Source: Gammaproteobacteria bacterium
GTDB taxonomy: Bacteria; Pseudomonadota; Gammaproteobacteria; Immundisolibacterales; JAKLLR01
Reading direction: 5' to 3'
Assembly: GCA_022014175.1 (NCBI GenBank)
Contig: JAKLLR010000007.1
Span: 1-43,480, forward strand
DNA length: 43,480 nucleotides
Shown here in pieces: positions 9,658-18,302 of the stretch. Numbering within the stretch: position 1 is the stretch's first letter; every line of letters begins with the position of its first letter. The notes beneath the pieces are model-generated. The model saw only the letters and a program-made list of their open reading frames with translations. It searched no databases and was not told the DNA's origin. The translations under genes and the position numbers were made by a program.

Positions 9658-10638
9658 ATGTTGATGTCCAGCACCACCGCACTCTGGCCCCGCGCCCTCA
9701 ACACCCTCTCCGCCGATGATCTGGAGCCACTCGCCATGCGCCTGGCCCCGATGGTGGGTCGATTGCGGCACGAGATCGACCTGCCAGCAGACGACATCGA
9801 AACCTTGCGCCAGATACAACTGCCTCTGGCAGCCTGGCTGGCGTACCAGCAAAAAACCCTCAACCGCACCCTGCTGGTGGGGTTAAACGGTGCCCAGGGT
9901 TCCGGCAAATCCACCCTCTGCAGATTATTGATTCCGATCCTCTCCGAGGGGTTCGGGCTCAAAGCCTGCACCCTCTCCCTCGACGACATCTACCTGACCC
10001 GGGCAGCCCGCGCTGAACTTGCGGAGACCCGACACCCCCTGTTCGCCACCCGGGGGGTACCCGGCACCCACGACCTGCCTCTGGGTTACAGGGTGATCAG
10101 ACAACTGCGGACCGCCGGTGCGGGAGAGCGGGTCGCCATTCCCCGATTCGATAAAGCGATAGATGACCGGCAGGCTGAATCAACCTGGCCAGAGATCGAA
10201 GGACCGGTCGATATCATTCTGTTTGAGGGCTGGTGCATCGGCGCGACGGCGCAGGACTCAGAAGCCTTGGAGAACCCGGTCAATCCGCTGGAGCGGGACG
10301 ACGATGCCGATGGTCGCTGGCGGCGACAGGTCAACAGTGAACTGGCTGGGCCCTACGCCCGTTTTTTTTCGATGCTTGACCTTCTGATCATGATCAAGGT
10401 CCCCGGCATGGGCTCGGTGCTCGAATGGCGGTCACAACAGGAGCGTGAACTGGGGAATCGGCGGGGCAGCGAAAATACAGCAGTGATGGATCACGACAAA
10501 CTGGTCCGCTTCATCATGCACTACGAACGACTGACCCGACACATGCTGACAACCCTGCCACTGCGGGCTGATCTAACGATGGAGCTGGACCAGTCGCATC
10601 AGGTTGTGGCAATCCGCCCTAAACTGAAGGGAAGATAA
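9658..10638 (+). CDS. D-glycerate 3-kinase-like P-loop kinase
   Basis: 326 residues. A Walker A loop GAQGSGKS at about 78-85 follows a helical N-terminus. LDDIYLTRAAR and the GVPGTHD segment are hallmarks of the plant-type (GLYK) D-glycerate 3-kinase family, and FEGWCIG forms a later strand. The enzyme should phosphorylate D-glycerate to 3-phosphoglycerate using ATP. It is the first gene of a three-gene unit, 5 bp before the phosphatase and then gpgS. In this context it can recycle glycerate freed by the glucosylglycerate phosphorylase into the acceptor that GpgS needs. ATGs at 9658 and 9664 are both possible starts; neither has a strong ribosome-binding site. Confidence 0.85.
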   Translation: MLMSSTTALWPRALNTLSADDLEPLAMRLAPMVGRLRHEIDLPADDIETLRQIQLPLAAWLAYQQKTLNRTLLVGLNGAQGSGKSTLCRLLIPILSEGFGLKACTLSLDDIYLTRAARAELAETRHPLFATRGVPGTHDLPLGYRVIRQLRTAGAGERVAIPRFDKAIDDRQAESTWPEIEGPVDIILFEGWCIGATAQDSEALENPVNPLERDDDADGRWRRQVNSELAGPYARFFSMLDLLIMIKVPGMGSVLEWRSQQERELGNRRGSENTAVMDHDKLVRFIMHYERLTRHMLTTLPLRADLTMELDQSHQVVAIRPKLKGR

Positions 10639-10643
10639 CCAGG

Positions 10644-11516
10644 ATGCTGTTAGCGACAGATACACCCGGCGCCCCTGCCGCTCCCAATCGGCAACTTCTG
10701 ATTTTTTCAGATCTGGACGGCACCCTGCTGGACCACCACGACTACAGCTACACCGCCGCCGAACCCGCAATAGAAGAGCTTCGGGTTCGCGCAATTCCAC
10801 TAATTCTAAATACCAGCAAGACCCTGGAGGAGACTCGGACAATCCGCGCCCAGATGGGGAATAACCACCCCTTCATAGTTGAAAATGGCGGTGCCGTAGC
10901 AGTGCCCGAAGGGTATTTCGAGGGCAAGCCGTGCAACGCTGATACACCTCTGGAGATTCACCATTTCGGCCTGCCCTATGGTGAGCTCTGCGATCTGCTA
11001 CAGGAGTTGCGCGCTGAGCATCAATGGCCCTTTCGGGGTTTCAGGGATTTCAGCGTGGAGGAGCTCTCCAGACAAACCGGCCTCACCCCGGCCCAGGCCA
11101 AAGCCGCGAAAGCCCGGGAGAGCAGCGAGCCTGTTAAATGGGCCGGAGAGGCGGCTCAGTTAAAGCTGTTCGAGTCCCAACTATCTGACCACGGTCTGAA
11201 GCTGGTTGAAGGCGGGCGATTTCACCACGTAATGGGCCGGACCGACAAAGGTCGTGGCCTGCAGTGGCTGCTCTGCCGCTATCGCCAGTTCTGGCCGGAG
11301 ACCGAATTTGTCACTGTTGCCCTGGGGGACGGCGGTAACGATGTCGCCATGCTTGAGGTGGCGCAGATTCCGGTGGTCATCACCCCTTCAGTGCCGGAAC
11401 GCGCTGCTATCACCATTGAAAACAGCGCCAACGCCCACTACCCCAGCGCAGCCGGACCAACCGGCTGGGCTCAGGCCATCCAACAGATCATCAACCAGGA
11501 GTGCCTGGCGGCATAA
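10644..11516 (+). CDS. gpgP: Glucosyl/mannosyl-3-phosphoglycerate phosphatase (HAD-IIB)
   Basis: 290 residues. The HAD motif I is FSDLDGTLLD (Asp23 nucleophile, Asp25), motif II is LNTSKT, and motif IV is ALGDGGNDVAML near residues 227-238. PFIVENGGAVAVP and GRFHHVMGRTDKG are typical of the MpgP family. The enzyme removes the phosphate from glucosyl-3-phosphoglycerate to give glucosylglycerate, a compatible solute. Related enzymes act on the mannosyl compound, but the gpgS gene 4 bp downstream makes the glucosyl substrate likely here. A GGAAG precedes the ATG by about ten bases. Confidence 0.88.
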   Translation: MLLATDTPGAPAAPNRQLLIFSDLDGTLLDHHDYSYTAAEPAIEELRVRAIPLILNTSKTLEETRTIRAQMGNNHPFIVENGGAVAVPEGYFEGKPCNADTPLEIHHFGLPYGELCDLLQELRAEHQWPFRGFRDFSVEELSRQTGLTPAQAKAAKARESSEPVKWAGEAAQLKLFESQLSDHGLKLVEGGRFHHVMGRTDKGRGLQWLLCRYRQFWPETEFVTVALGDGGNDVAMLEVAQIPVVITPSVPERAAITIENSANAHYPSAAGPTGWAQAIQQIINQECLAA

Positions 11517-11520
11517 CACT

Positions 11521-12735
11521 ATGGGCGACTTTAACCAGAATGGCGTGATTACAACGCTGCACACCCTTGCGGATCGGCCGATTGAAGAGATTGAAGCGGA
11601 GCTGGTGGAATTCTCCAGAGTCCGGCCCATGTCACTGGTGCTGCCTTCACTCTACTCAGAGCTGGCCGGATCAGCCCTCTCCCACATCGTCGACGAGCTC
11701 ACTAAGGTGCCTTATCTCGATGAGATTGTAATCGGTCTCGACCAGGCCAACGCGGCCGAGTTTAAACACACCACGGCGTATTTCGACCGCCTGCCCCAGC
11801 ATCATCGAATTCTCTGGCACGATGGGCCCCGGCTCACTGCCCTGGACAAAAAACTACAGGCCCACGGGCTCGCGCCCGGTGAACCGGGCAAGGGGCGTAA
11901 CGTCTGGTACTGCTACGGTTACATCCTCGCCTCTGGCAGGGCCAAAGTGATCGCCCTGCATGACTGTGACATCCTCACCTATCAGCGGGATCTCGTCGCC
12001 CGGCTCTTCTACCCCATCGCCAATCCCACGTTTAATTTTGAGTTCTGCAAGGGGTATTACTACCGGGTCGCCAACGGCAGTCTCAATGGCCGGGTCAGCC
12101 GGTTGCTGGTGACGCCGCTGCTGCGCACCCTGCAGACAGTACTGGGGCCCAGTGGTTATCTAGCCTTTCTCGACAGCTTTCGCTACCCTCTCGCCGGGGA
12201 GTTTGCGATGCGGGCCGAGGTGATTGCGGATATCCGCATCCCCAGTGACTGGGGGCTGGAGATCGGGGTGCTGTCAGAGGTCTACCGCAACTACTCCAAC
12301 CGGCGCAGCTGCCAGGTTGAGATCGCGGATGCCTATGACCACAAACACCAGTCACTCTCGGTCGACGACCCCAATGCCGGGCTCTCCCGTATGGCGACAG
12401 ACATCTCCAAGGCCCTCTTCCGCAAACTCGCCACCCACGGCACGGTATTCAGCCCGGGCACCTTTAGAACCATTAAGGCCGCCTATCTGCGCAACGCGCT
12501 GGACTTCGTCGAAAAGTACTCCTGCGATGCGGTGATCAACGGCCTGACCCTGGACCGGCATCAAGAAGAGACTGCTGTGGAACTCTTTGCACAGAATATT
12601 GTGGCTGCTGGCGAGACCTTTCTGGCAAGCCCAGAGGCAACCCCGTTTATCCCGAGCTGGAACCGGGTCATCAGCGCGATTCCCGACTTTCTCAGCCAGC
12701 TTTACGACGCAGTCGAGGCGGATAACAACGAATAG
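11521..12735 (+). CDS. gpgS: Glucosyl-3-phosphoglycerate synthase (GT81)
   Basis: 404 residues from the ATG at 11521. The ORF track runs 89 codons further upstream, inside gpgP in another frame. A GT-A fold is indicated by VLPSLYSEL and the metal-binding DxD (Asp148-Cys-Asp150 in IALHDCDIL). PLAGEFAMR and the long C-terminal helical part also match GpgS. It transfers glucose from an NDP-glucose to 3-phosphoglycerate, the committed step to glucosylglycerate. Its length is that of archaeal and bacterial GpgS of the Persephonella/Methanococcoides type. The gene is last in the kinase-phosphatase-synthase unit and ends 23 bp from the convergent phosphorylase gene. Confidence 0.9.
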   Translation: MGDFNQNGVITTLHTLADRPIEEIEAELVEFSRVRPMSLVLPSLYSELAGSALSHIVDELTKVPYLDEIVIGLDQANAAEFKHTTAYFDRLPQHHRILWHDGPRLTALDKKLQAHGLAPGEPGKGRNVWYCYGYILASGRAKVIALHDCDILTYQRDLVARLFYPIANPTFNFEFCKGYYYRVANGSLNGRVSRLLVTPLLRTLQTVLGPSGYLAFLDSFRYPLAGEFAMRAEVIADIRIPSDWGLEIGVLSEVYRNYSNRRSCQVEIADAYDHKHQSLSVDDPNAGLSRMATDISKALFRKLATHGTVFSPGTFRTIKAAYLRNALDFVEKYSCDAVINGLTLDRHQEETAVELFAQNIVAAGETFLASPEATPFIPSWNRVISAIPDFLSQLYDAVEADNNE

Positions 12736-12758
12736 GCCAGGGCGCACCAGCCGTTGTT

Positions 12759-14525
12759 TTAGCAGTCCTCCAGCCAGACCGTCTGGTAGGGTTGCAGCAG
12801 AAGCTCTTCGATATCCGCACCGGTATATTGGCTCGACAGCAGGTCATACCAGGACTGGCCGTTGCCGCTCCGCCGCTGAGGCGCCAGCGCGACGTGCTGC
12901 GGACGTTGGGTCACGTTACTCACCGCGAGAATGCGCTGGCGACCATCCGGACTGGTGCGCCGGAGCGCGAACAGACTCGGCCCCATATCCACCGTTTCCT
13001 GCAACCCGTCCGGGTGGAACGCCGGCTGATGACGTCGCAGCTGCAATACCCGGGTCAGCTCGGTAAATACGCTGGCATTCGGCGTTGACGGGTTGTTCAG
13101 CAGCGCCTCCAGTTCGTCCGCGTCCCACTTGCGCCGGTTGATCGCCCGGGTCATACCGGTCTGCTCCACCCCGAGAGCATGGTTCGGGGTAGCGAACAGG
13201 GAGTGAATATAGATCGCCGGGATCCCCTGGATCGCCAGCATCATCACCTGGGAACAGAGAAACCGCTGCACTTGCCACTGGTCCTGCCCCGCCACGGTGC
13301 CGCCAAGGGCATCGAACAGGGAGATATTGATCTCGTAGGGGCTCTCTTTGCCGTTACCGTCACTCTTCATGCCGACATAACCGCCGTAACGGCGCATAGC
13401 GTCGATCAGCTCAGCCACCTCCCACTCCGGCAGAATGCCCTCCACCGGTCGCAGTCCGACGCCGTCATGGGAGGCTGCGAAGTTGAGATAGGTACAGCCC
13501 TTGAGGGCTCGGGGCATATCCCGGCACCAGCGGGTCAGATAACCCGCATTACCCCGGTGCAGCGCGTGCAGCAACAGCGGCGGCAAGGCAAACTGGTAAA
13601 CGATATGGGCTTCGTCGCTATTACCAAAATAGCTCAGGTTTTCACCGTTCGGCACATTGGTTTCGGTCAGTAGCAGAACATCTGGCGCGACCAGGTCGAG
13701 CAGATCCCGCATCAGCTTGACCACCTCGTGGGTCTCCCGCAGGTGAATGCAGCGGGTGCCGAGTTTTTTCCAGAGATAGGCAATCGCATCCAGACGGATA
13801 TAGCGAGCCCCTTCCCGCACATAGAACAGCAGCAGATCAAGAAACTCGAACAGCACATCCGGATTGGCAAAATTCAGATCGATCTGGTCTTCACCGAAGG
13901 TGGCCCAGACATGCCGCAAACCCCGATGGGTGTGGGCGGGCACCAGCAGTGGGCTGTTCCGCGGCCGAACCACATCCGAAACGTCGGTTTCCGGTGGCAT
14001 TTCGATGAAGTAATCGCAACCCGGCTCGACATTATTGACGAAATCGACGAACCACAGACTCTCCCGGGAGACGTGGTTGATCACCAGATCAATCATCAGG
14101 TCATAGCCGCCATCAATCCGCTCAATATCGGACCAGTCCCCGAGATCCGGATTGACCTGGCGGTAGTCGATTACCGCAAAACCGTCATCGGAGCTGAAGG
14201 GGAAAAACGGCAGGATATGGAGGCCCGAAAAGGCTTCCCGCAAGCGCGAGTTAAACAACTGGTCGAGGGTTGCAAGGGGGTGTTCACCGGCCCGCCTCAG
14301 GCTGTCACCGTAGGTGATAGCGAGCACATCCTGCTCATCCCAGGTCCGGGGTTTTCGCTCCCCCAGATCAGTCATGCCGGAGACAACCAGAACCCTCAGC
14401 CGGGACATCAAGGCCGACAGGCGCTCTTCCCCATACAGCAGCTTTAGCCGCGACTCGACCCGCTGTTTAAACCAGCGGGGAAGCAGCTCGGTCTGCTCAG
14501 TTACTGGATCGATGACCCTGTCCAT
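12759..14525 (-). CDS. GH13_18 phosphorylase, probably glucosylglycerate phosphorylase
   Basis: 588 residues of the sucrose phosphorylase subfamily. Family features are LPFFPFSSDDGFAVIDY near 105-121, the nucleophile Asp246 in YIRLDAIAYLWK, the acid/base Glu288 in LLLTETNVP, and the transition-state Asp354 in ASHDGVGLRP. Members of this subfamily cleave sucrose, glucosylglycerate, or their phosphorylated forms with inorganic phosphate and release glucose 1-phosphate. Convergence with the gpgS unit argues strongly for glucosylglycerate as the substrate. Sucrose 6-phosphate or sucrose cannot be excluded by sequence reading alone. The ATG at 14525 is clear, but the ribosome-binding site is poor. 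The 167 bp upstream contain nothing recognisable. Confidence 0.82.
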   Translation of the reverse strand: MDRVIDPVTEQTELLPRWFKQRVESRLKLLYGEERLSALMSRLRVLVVSGMTDLGERKPRTWDEQDVLAITYGDSLRRAGEHPLATLDQLFNSRLREAFSGLHILPFFPFSSDDGFAVIDYRQVNPDLGDWSDIERIDGGYDLMIDLVINHVSRESLWFVDFVNNVEPGCDYFIEMPPETDVSDVVRPRNSPLLVPAHTHRGLRHVWATFGEDQIDLNFANPDVLFEFLDLLLFYVREGARYIRLDAIAYLWKKLGTRCIHLRETHEVVKLMRDLLDLVAPDVLLLTETNVPNGENLSYFGNSDEAHIVYQFALPPLLLHALHRGNAGYLTRWCRDMPRALKGCTYLNFAASHDGVGLRPVEGILPEWEVAELIDAMRRYGGYVGMKSDGNGKESPYEINISLFDALGGTVAGQDQWQVQRFLCSQVMMLAIQGIPAIYIHSLFATPNHALGVEQTGMTRAINRRKWDADELEALLNNPSTPNASVFTELTRVLQLRRHQPAFHPDGLQETVDMGPSLFALRRTSPDGRQRILAVSNVTQRPQHVALAPQRRSGNGQSWYDLLSSQYTGADIEELLLQPYQTVWLEDC

Positions 14526-14692
14526 TTATGCCATACACCCCAACACCAGTATCACCCTCACCAGTGGAGCTACCGAAACAACACCAGCCAACCGGCCACT
14601 GAGATATCGGAGTCCCGGCAGACAGTTAGCAATCACCCTGTTTTATTACGCAAGAATTACGCCATTGGGGATAGCCCCGGGGCCGCTAAAGA

Positions 14693-15073
14693 CTAGTCGG
14701 TATTTCGCAACATCTCAGCCATGTTGGCAAAAGCGGGCCGCAGCATCTCCTGCAACCGCTCTTCAATACCAACCTCGCTCATGGCCTGGTCCATACACTC
14801 CAGCCAGGCATCCCGCTCCGCAGGCCCGATCGCAAAGGGCTCGTGCTGGTGAGTCAGGCAGGGTGAACCAAACTTTTCGGTAAACAGGGGGGGTCCACCC
14901 AGCCAGCCGGAGAGAAACATGAAGAGCTTGTCAGCCACCTCTCCGGTGTCCTCTTTATGCATGGCACGGATAGTTTCCGCGCCCTCCCGTTCACCCATCA
15001 CTTGATAGAGCTGGGTTGAGAGCTTGCGTATCACCTCTTCGCCCCCAAGCTCCTCATACATATTGAATCCCAT
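14693..15073 (-). CDS. Group II (O-type) truncated haemoglobin
   Basis: 126 residues. MYEELGGEE opens the fold. FLSGWLGGPPLF and FGSPCLTHQHEPFAIG supply the CD/EF region and the proximal His. AERDAWLECM carries the Trp at G8 that marks group II. Such proteins bind O2, NO or peroxide at a haem, often protecting or feeding respiration at low oxygen. A second Met at 15061 (MYEELGG) is the usual family start, but the ATG at 15073 has the better-spaced AGGG. The gene appears monocistronic, with 103 bp of unassigned sequence before the next gene. Confidence 0.92.
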   Translation of the reverse strand: MGFNMYEELGGEEVIRKLSTQLYQVMGEREGAETIRAMHKEDTGEVADKLFMFLSGWLGGPPLFTEKFGSPCLTHQHEPFAIGPAERDAWLECMDQAMSEVGIEERLQEMLRPAFANMAEMLRNTD

Positions 15074-15176
15074 TTCATACCCTCTTTAAAGTAGTCCGTT
15101 GCGCACCTCCTCCGGGCGCTCAGACCACCGGCACGGTCACTGCGGGTGGCTTACCCCGGAGCAGAACCTGCCTCTC

Positions 15177-15953
15177 TCATTTTTTTAATGCAGCCCCAGA
15201 ATACTCGATTTCATCATGAGTGGTCAGCCAGATATGACGGGCAGCCGGGTTCAGCTGCTCCTCTCTCACATGCCCCACCAGTCCGGCAGCACGCGTAATC
15301 ACAGCGAACCCGCGCATAATCTCCCAGGGCACGTCGATCTCCAGCAATACCGCCGCGATCGCCCCGGTGGCATTGATAGTGATGTGCTTGCCATAGGCCG
15401 CATCCACCGCTGAGCCCAGCACTCTCAAGGCGCTGATGTAGCGACCATCCACGCCCGCCGCCTCTGCCACCTGCAGCAGCTTCGGGGTACGTGGATCATC
15501 CGGCCGGTGCAGGTTATGGCCAAAACCGGGCAGCCGGTCGCCGTCGTCCCGATATCGCTGGGCTATGCGGGCTGCGGCCGACTCAACCCCTTCATCCGCG
15601 TCAAGTATTTCGCTCAAAATCCGGGCGGCGCCCTCCATGGTGCCGACAAACTGACCACCAACGCCAAGCAAACCGGCGGCCACTGCGCCCTGCATCGCTT
15701 CCGGCGCGCTCATGGCAATCAGGCGGGTAGCAATCGCGCTGGGGGTCATGCCGTGTTCCATCAGGGTCACCAGTACCGAGTCCAGAATCCGGGTTTCGCC
15801 GTCACTGGGCATGCGCCCGAGAATTTGAAAATAGATCATCTGGGTGAAATTGACCTGACCAATCAAATCATCCACCAGACTCATATCGCGGATATAAATG
15901 GCATCCGCTGTGTAGTCACAGATGGCAGTCGTTGGTTTAGCTCTCTCGGTCAC
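15177..15953 (-). CDS. Citryl-CoA lyase-like protein (short citrate synthase family)
   Basis: 258 residues from a GTG at 15953, chosen because AGGAG lies 7 bases before it; the track start at 15998 has no support. The protein is about 150 residues shorter than citrate synthase but keeps the catalytic core: LPGFGHNLHRPDDPR with the active-site His, and GLVGHVREEQLNP near the C-terminus. This size and pattern match stand-alone proteins annotated as citryl-CoA lyase or citrate-synthase-like. They are predicted to cleave or form citryl-CoA-type thioesters, often in acid-degradation loci. The true substrate is unknown. The gene is divergent from the aldehyde dehydrogenase with 141 bp between starts, so the two may share control. 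Confidence 0.78.
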   Translation of the reverse strand: MTERAKPTTAICDYTADAIYIRDMSLVDDLIGQVNFTQMIYFQILGRMPSDGETRILDSVLVTLMEHGMTPSAIATRLIAMSAPEAMQGAVAAGLLGVGGQFVGTMEGAARILSEILDADEGVESAAARIAQRYRDDGDRLPGFGHNLHRPDDPRTPKLLQVAEAAGVDGRYISALRVLGSAVDAAYGKHITINATGAIAAVLLEIDVPWEIMRGFAVITRAAGLVGHVREEQLNPAARHIWLTTHDEIEYSGAALKK

Positions 15954-16094
15954 GCTCTGACTCCTGTAGTTAAGCTGGGCAGGGTGCAGTCCGCCCACGA
16001 GAGCTCAAGGATAACCGATCGCAGGCCGTGATCGCCCGTGGCGCGGTGGCTTCGGCTGTGCTTGAATTGAAGCGTTCCCTGGAGAGAGAAAATA

Positions 16095-17567
16095 ATGACC
16101 CCTGACCTCAAACAATACTGGCCTCTGTTTATTGGTGGCGACTGGGTGGACGCGGCGGACGGAGAGCGTATCGCGGTCGAAAATCCTGCCACCGGTCAGA
16201 CCATCAGCGAAATCGCCGCCGCGGCCCAGGCTGATGTCGATCACGCCGTGGCCGCAGCCCGAAGCGCATTTGAATCCCGGGTGCTGCAGGAGATGCGGCC
16301 CTCTCTGCGGGCTGAATTAATGCTCGAAGTGGCCGCCCTGCTGAAGACGCGAGCCGATCAGATTGCCATGGTCGAGTGTCTCGATAACGGCAGAAATCTG
16401 GTCGCTGCCCGCAACGAGGCGCTGGCCGCCGCCCGCTATTTCACCTACTACGCAGGCGCTGCCGACAAACTGGAGGGCCGCATGATTCCGCTGGGCGGGG
16501 CCTACCATGACTACACCATTCCAGCACCCTACGGGGTTTCAGCCCAGATCGTGCCGTGGAACTTCCCCCTCCAGATCGGTGCGCGCTCTATCGCCTGCGC
16601 CTTGGCGACCGCCAACACTGTGGTGATGAAATCACCGGAACTCTCACCCCTGAGTCTCTACCTGCTGGCCGAAGTGCTGGCGGATGCAGGGGTGCCTCCG
16701 GGCACCGTCAATATCATCAGCGGCTTCGGCCATACCGCTGGTGCGGCGCTGGCGGCACACAGAGACATTGACCATATCGTCTTCACCGGCTCGGTGCCCA
16801 CTGGTCGCGCGATCCTCAAAGCCGCGGCGGAGCGGATCATCCCCTGCGTGATGGAGCTGGGTGGAAAATCCGCCGGCATCATCTATGCGGATGCCAATGT
16901 TGAGCAGGCAGTCAACAGTACCGCCATCGGCATCTTCACCCACTCCGGACAGGTCTGCTCCGCCTGCTCCCGGCTACTGGTCCACCGCAGCCTGCATGAT
17001 GAGGTGGTGGCGGGACTGGTGGCCGCAGCGGGTGAACGCACGGCAGGGCCAGGCATGGAAGGCCACGAGATGCCACCGCTGATCTCCTCACAACAACTCG
17101 CCAAAGTCGAACGCTATTGTCAGCAGGCCATCAAACAGGGGGCCACCGCAGTCTGCGGTGGCAGCTCACTGCCCCGGGACGGCCATTTTTTTCCGCCGAC
17201 GATTCTCACCGGCACCACCCCCGATATGGCAGTGGCCCAGGAAGAGATTTTCGGGCCGGTTCTGGCGGTCATCCCCTTTGACACGCCGGAGGAGGCCATC
17301 GCTCTGGCCAACGGCACCGATTACGGCCTGGTGGCGGGGGTTTATACCCGGGATCTGGCACTGGCCCACTGGAGCGCAGACCGGCTCAGCGCGGGACAGG
17401 TCTTCATCAATGAGTGGTTTGCCGGAGGAGTGGAAACCCCTTTTGGCGGCACCAAACGCTCCGGCTACGGTCGCGAGAAGGGGCAGGAGGCACTGCTCAA
17501 CTACGTCCAGACCAAAAACGTGGCTATTCGGCTTGATGGCGCCGGCGGCGGTCGGCCCGGGGGCTAG
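16095..17567 (+). CDS. NAD(P)-dependent aldehyde dehydrogenase
   Basis: 490 residues, full family length. Catalytic parts are Asn156 in VPWNFPLQIG, Glu254 in CVMELGGKSA, and Cys288 in SGQVCSACSR. EEIFGPVL and GGTKRSGYGRE complete the pattern of the ALDH superfamily that oxidises aldehydes to free acids (betaine-aldehyde/phenylacetaldehyde type), not acyl-CoA. GGAGAGAG precedes the ATG by about eight bases. The neighbour across the divergent promoter is the citryl-CoA-lyase-like gene. Together they could handle an aldehyde and a CoA thioester from one catabolic route, but the sequence does not name it. Confidence 0.92.
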   Translation: MTPDLKQYWPLFIGGDWVDAADGERIAVENPATGQTISEIAAAAQADVDHAVAAARSAFESRVLQEMRPSLRAELMLEVAALLKTRADQIAMVECLDNGRNLVAARNEALAAARYFTYYAGAADKLEGRMIPLGGAYHDYTIPAPYGVSAQIVPWNFPLQIGARSIACALATANTVVMKSPELSPLSLYLLAEVLADAGVPPGTVNIISGFGHTAGAALAAHRDIDHIVFTGSVPTGRAILKAAAERIIPCVMELGGKSAGIIYADANVEQAVNSTAIGIFTHSGQVCSACSRLLVHRSLHDEVVAGLVAAAGERTAGPGMEGHEMPPLISSQQLAKVERYCQQAIKQGATAVCGGSSLPRDGHFFPPTILTGTTPDMAVAQEEIFGPVLAVIPFDTPEEAIALANGTDYGLVAGVYTRDLALAHWSADRLSAGQVFINEWFAGGVETPFGGTKRSGYGREKGQEALLNYVQTKNVAIRLDGAGGGRPGG

Positions 17568-17677
17568 CGCCGGATAACCCGGCCAGCACACCGCGATTCT
17601 TCTCTGGCCCATTGCTGAAACAGGGGCCACAAACCCCATGTTAGACTCCCGCTAAATGGTCGGCCAACCCCAATTTG

Positions 17678-18211
17678 ATGCGTAATCGCTCCACCCATCT
17701 ACTGACTCTGTTACTGGCGCTGATCACCCTGGCCACAGCCGTTTGGCTCTTGCTTAGCACACCACCCCAATCACCGGTGGCCGCGACTGAAGCGGAACCT
17801 GTGGCGATTCAAGCCACAATAAAGCCCGTCGCAGCAGCAAAACCGGAACACCCCCCGGGGCGGCGACTGATTTTCGACCTGGCAACCCATACGCCCGCGG
17901 AGTTGCAGGCCACACTGCAACGAGCGGAGTCCCTGGTGGAAGGTCACGAAACCGAAACAGACCATCTGGTTCTGGTCCTGCACGGTGCGGACGTGCGTTT
18001 TTTCTCCCGCAAGCATTACCAGGCCTACAAAGAGATTGTCGATCTGGCTGCCAAGCTGGACGCCTACCAGATCATCGATATGAAAATATGTGTGACTGCA
18101 ATGGAGAAGGCCGGTATCGCCCGGGATGAAATTCCGCCATTCCTTGAGATGGTCCCGTTCGGACCCGCAGAGATCCAGCGGCTGATTGAGGCTGACTATA
18201 TTCCCATGTAG
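17678..18211 (+). CDS. Membrane-anchored DsrE/F-like protein
   Basis: 177 residues. The track uses a TTG one codon earlier; the ATG at 17678 is preferred. Residues ~7-27 form one hydrophobic segment (LLTLLLALITLATAVWLLL), followed by a Pro/Ala linker to about residue 60. The C-terminal domain has DsrE features: LVLVLHGADVRFF, then MKICVTAMEKAGI with a single Cys, and VPFGPAEIQRLIEADYIPM at the end. DsrE-fold proteins handle sulfur as persulfides or act as small structural partners. The anchor suggests that the domain faces the periplasm. The gene lies alone between the ALDH and GAPDH genes. The function is not known. Confidence 0.75.
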   Translation: MRNRSTHLLTLLLALITLATAVWLLLSTPPQSPVAATEAEPVAIQATIKPVAAAKPEHPPGRRLIFDLATHTPAELQATLQRAESLVEGHETETDHLVLVLHGADVRFFSRKHYQAYKEIVDLAAKLDAYQIIDMKICVTAMEKAGIARDEIPPFLEMVPFGPAEIQRLIEADYIPM

Positions 18212-18302
18212 CCCCGGCACCGCCCCGTACGCCCTTGCCTGTTCAGGCTCGGGTAGAATAGCCCGCCCCGAATTAACGCAAACCCCACTGGATTGATCAC
18301 CC

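Noticed and set aside
11254-11520. N-terminal 89 residues of the 493-residue gpgS ORF
   Set aside because: This stretch lies inside gpgP in a different frame; the ATG at 11521, 4 bp after the gpgP stop, fits the family length.
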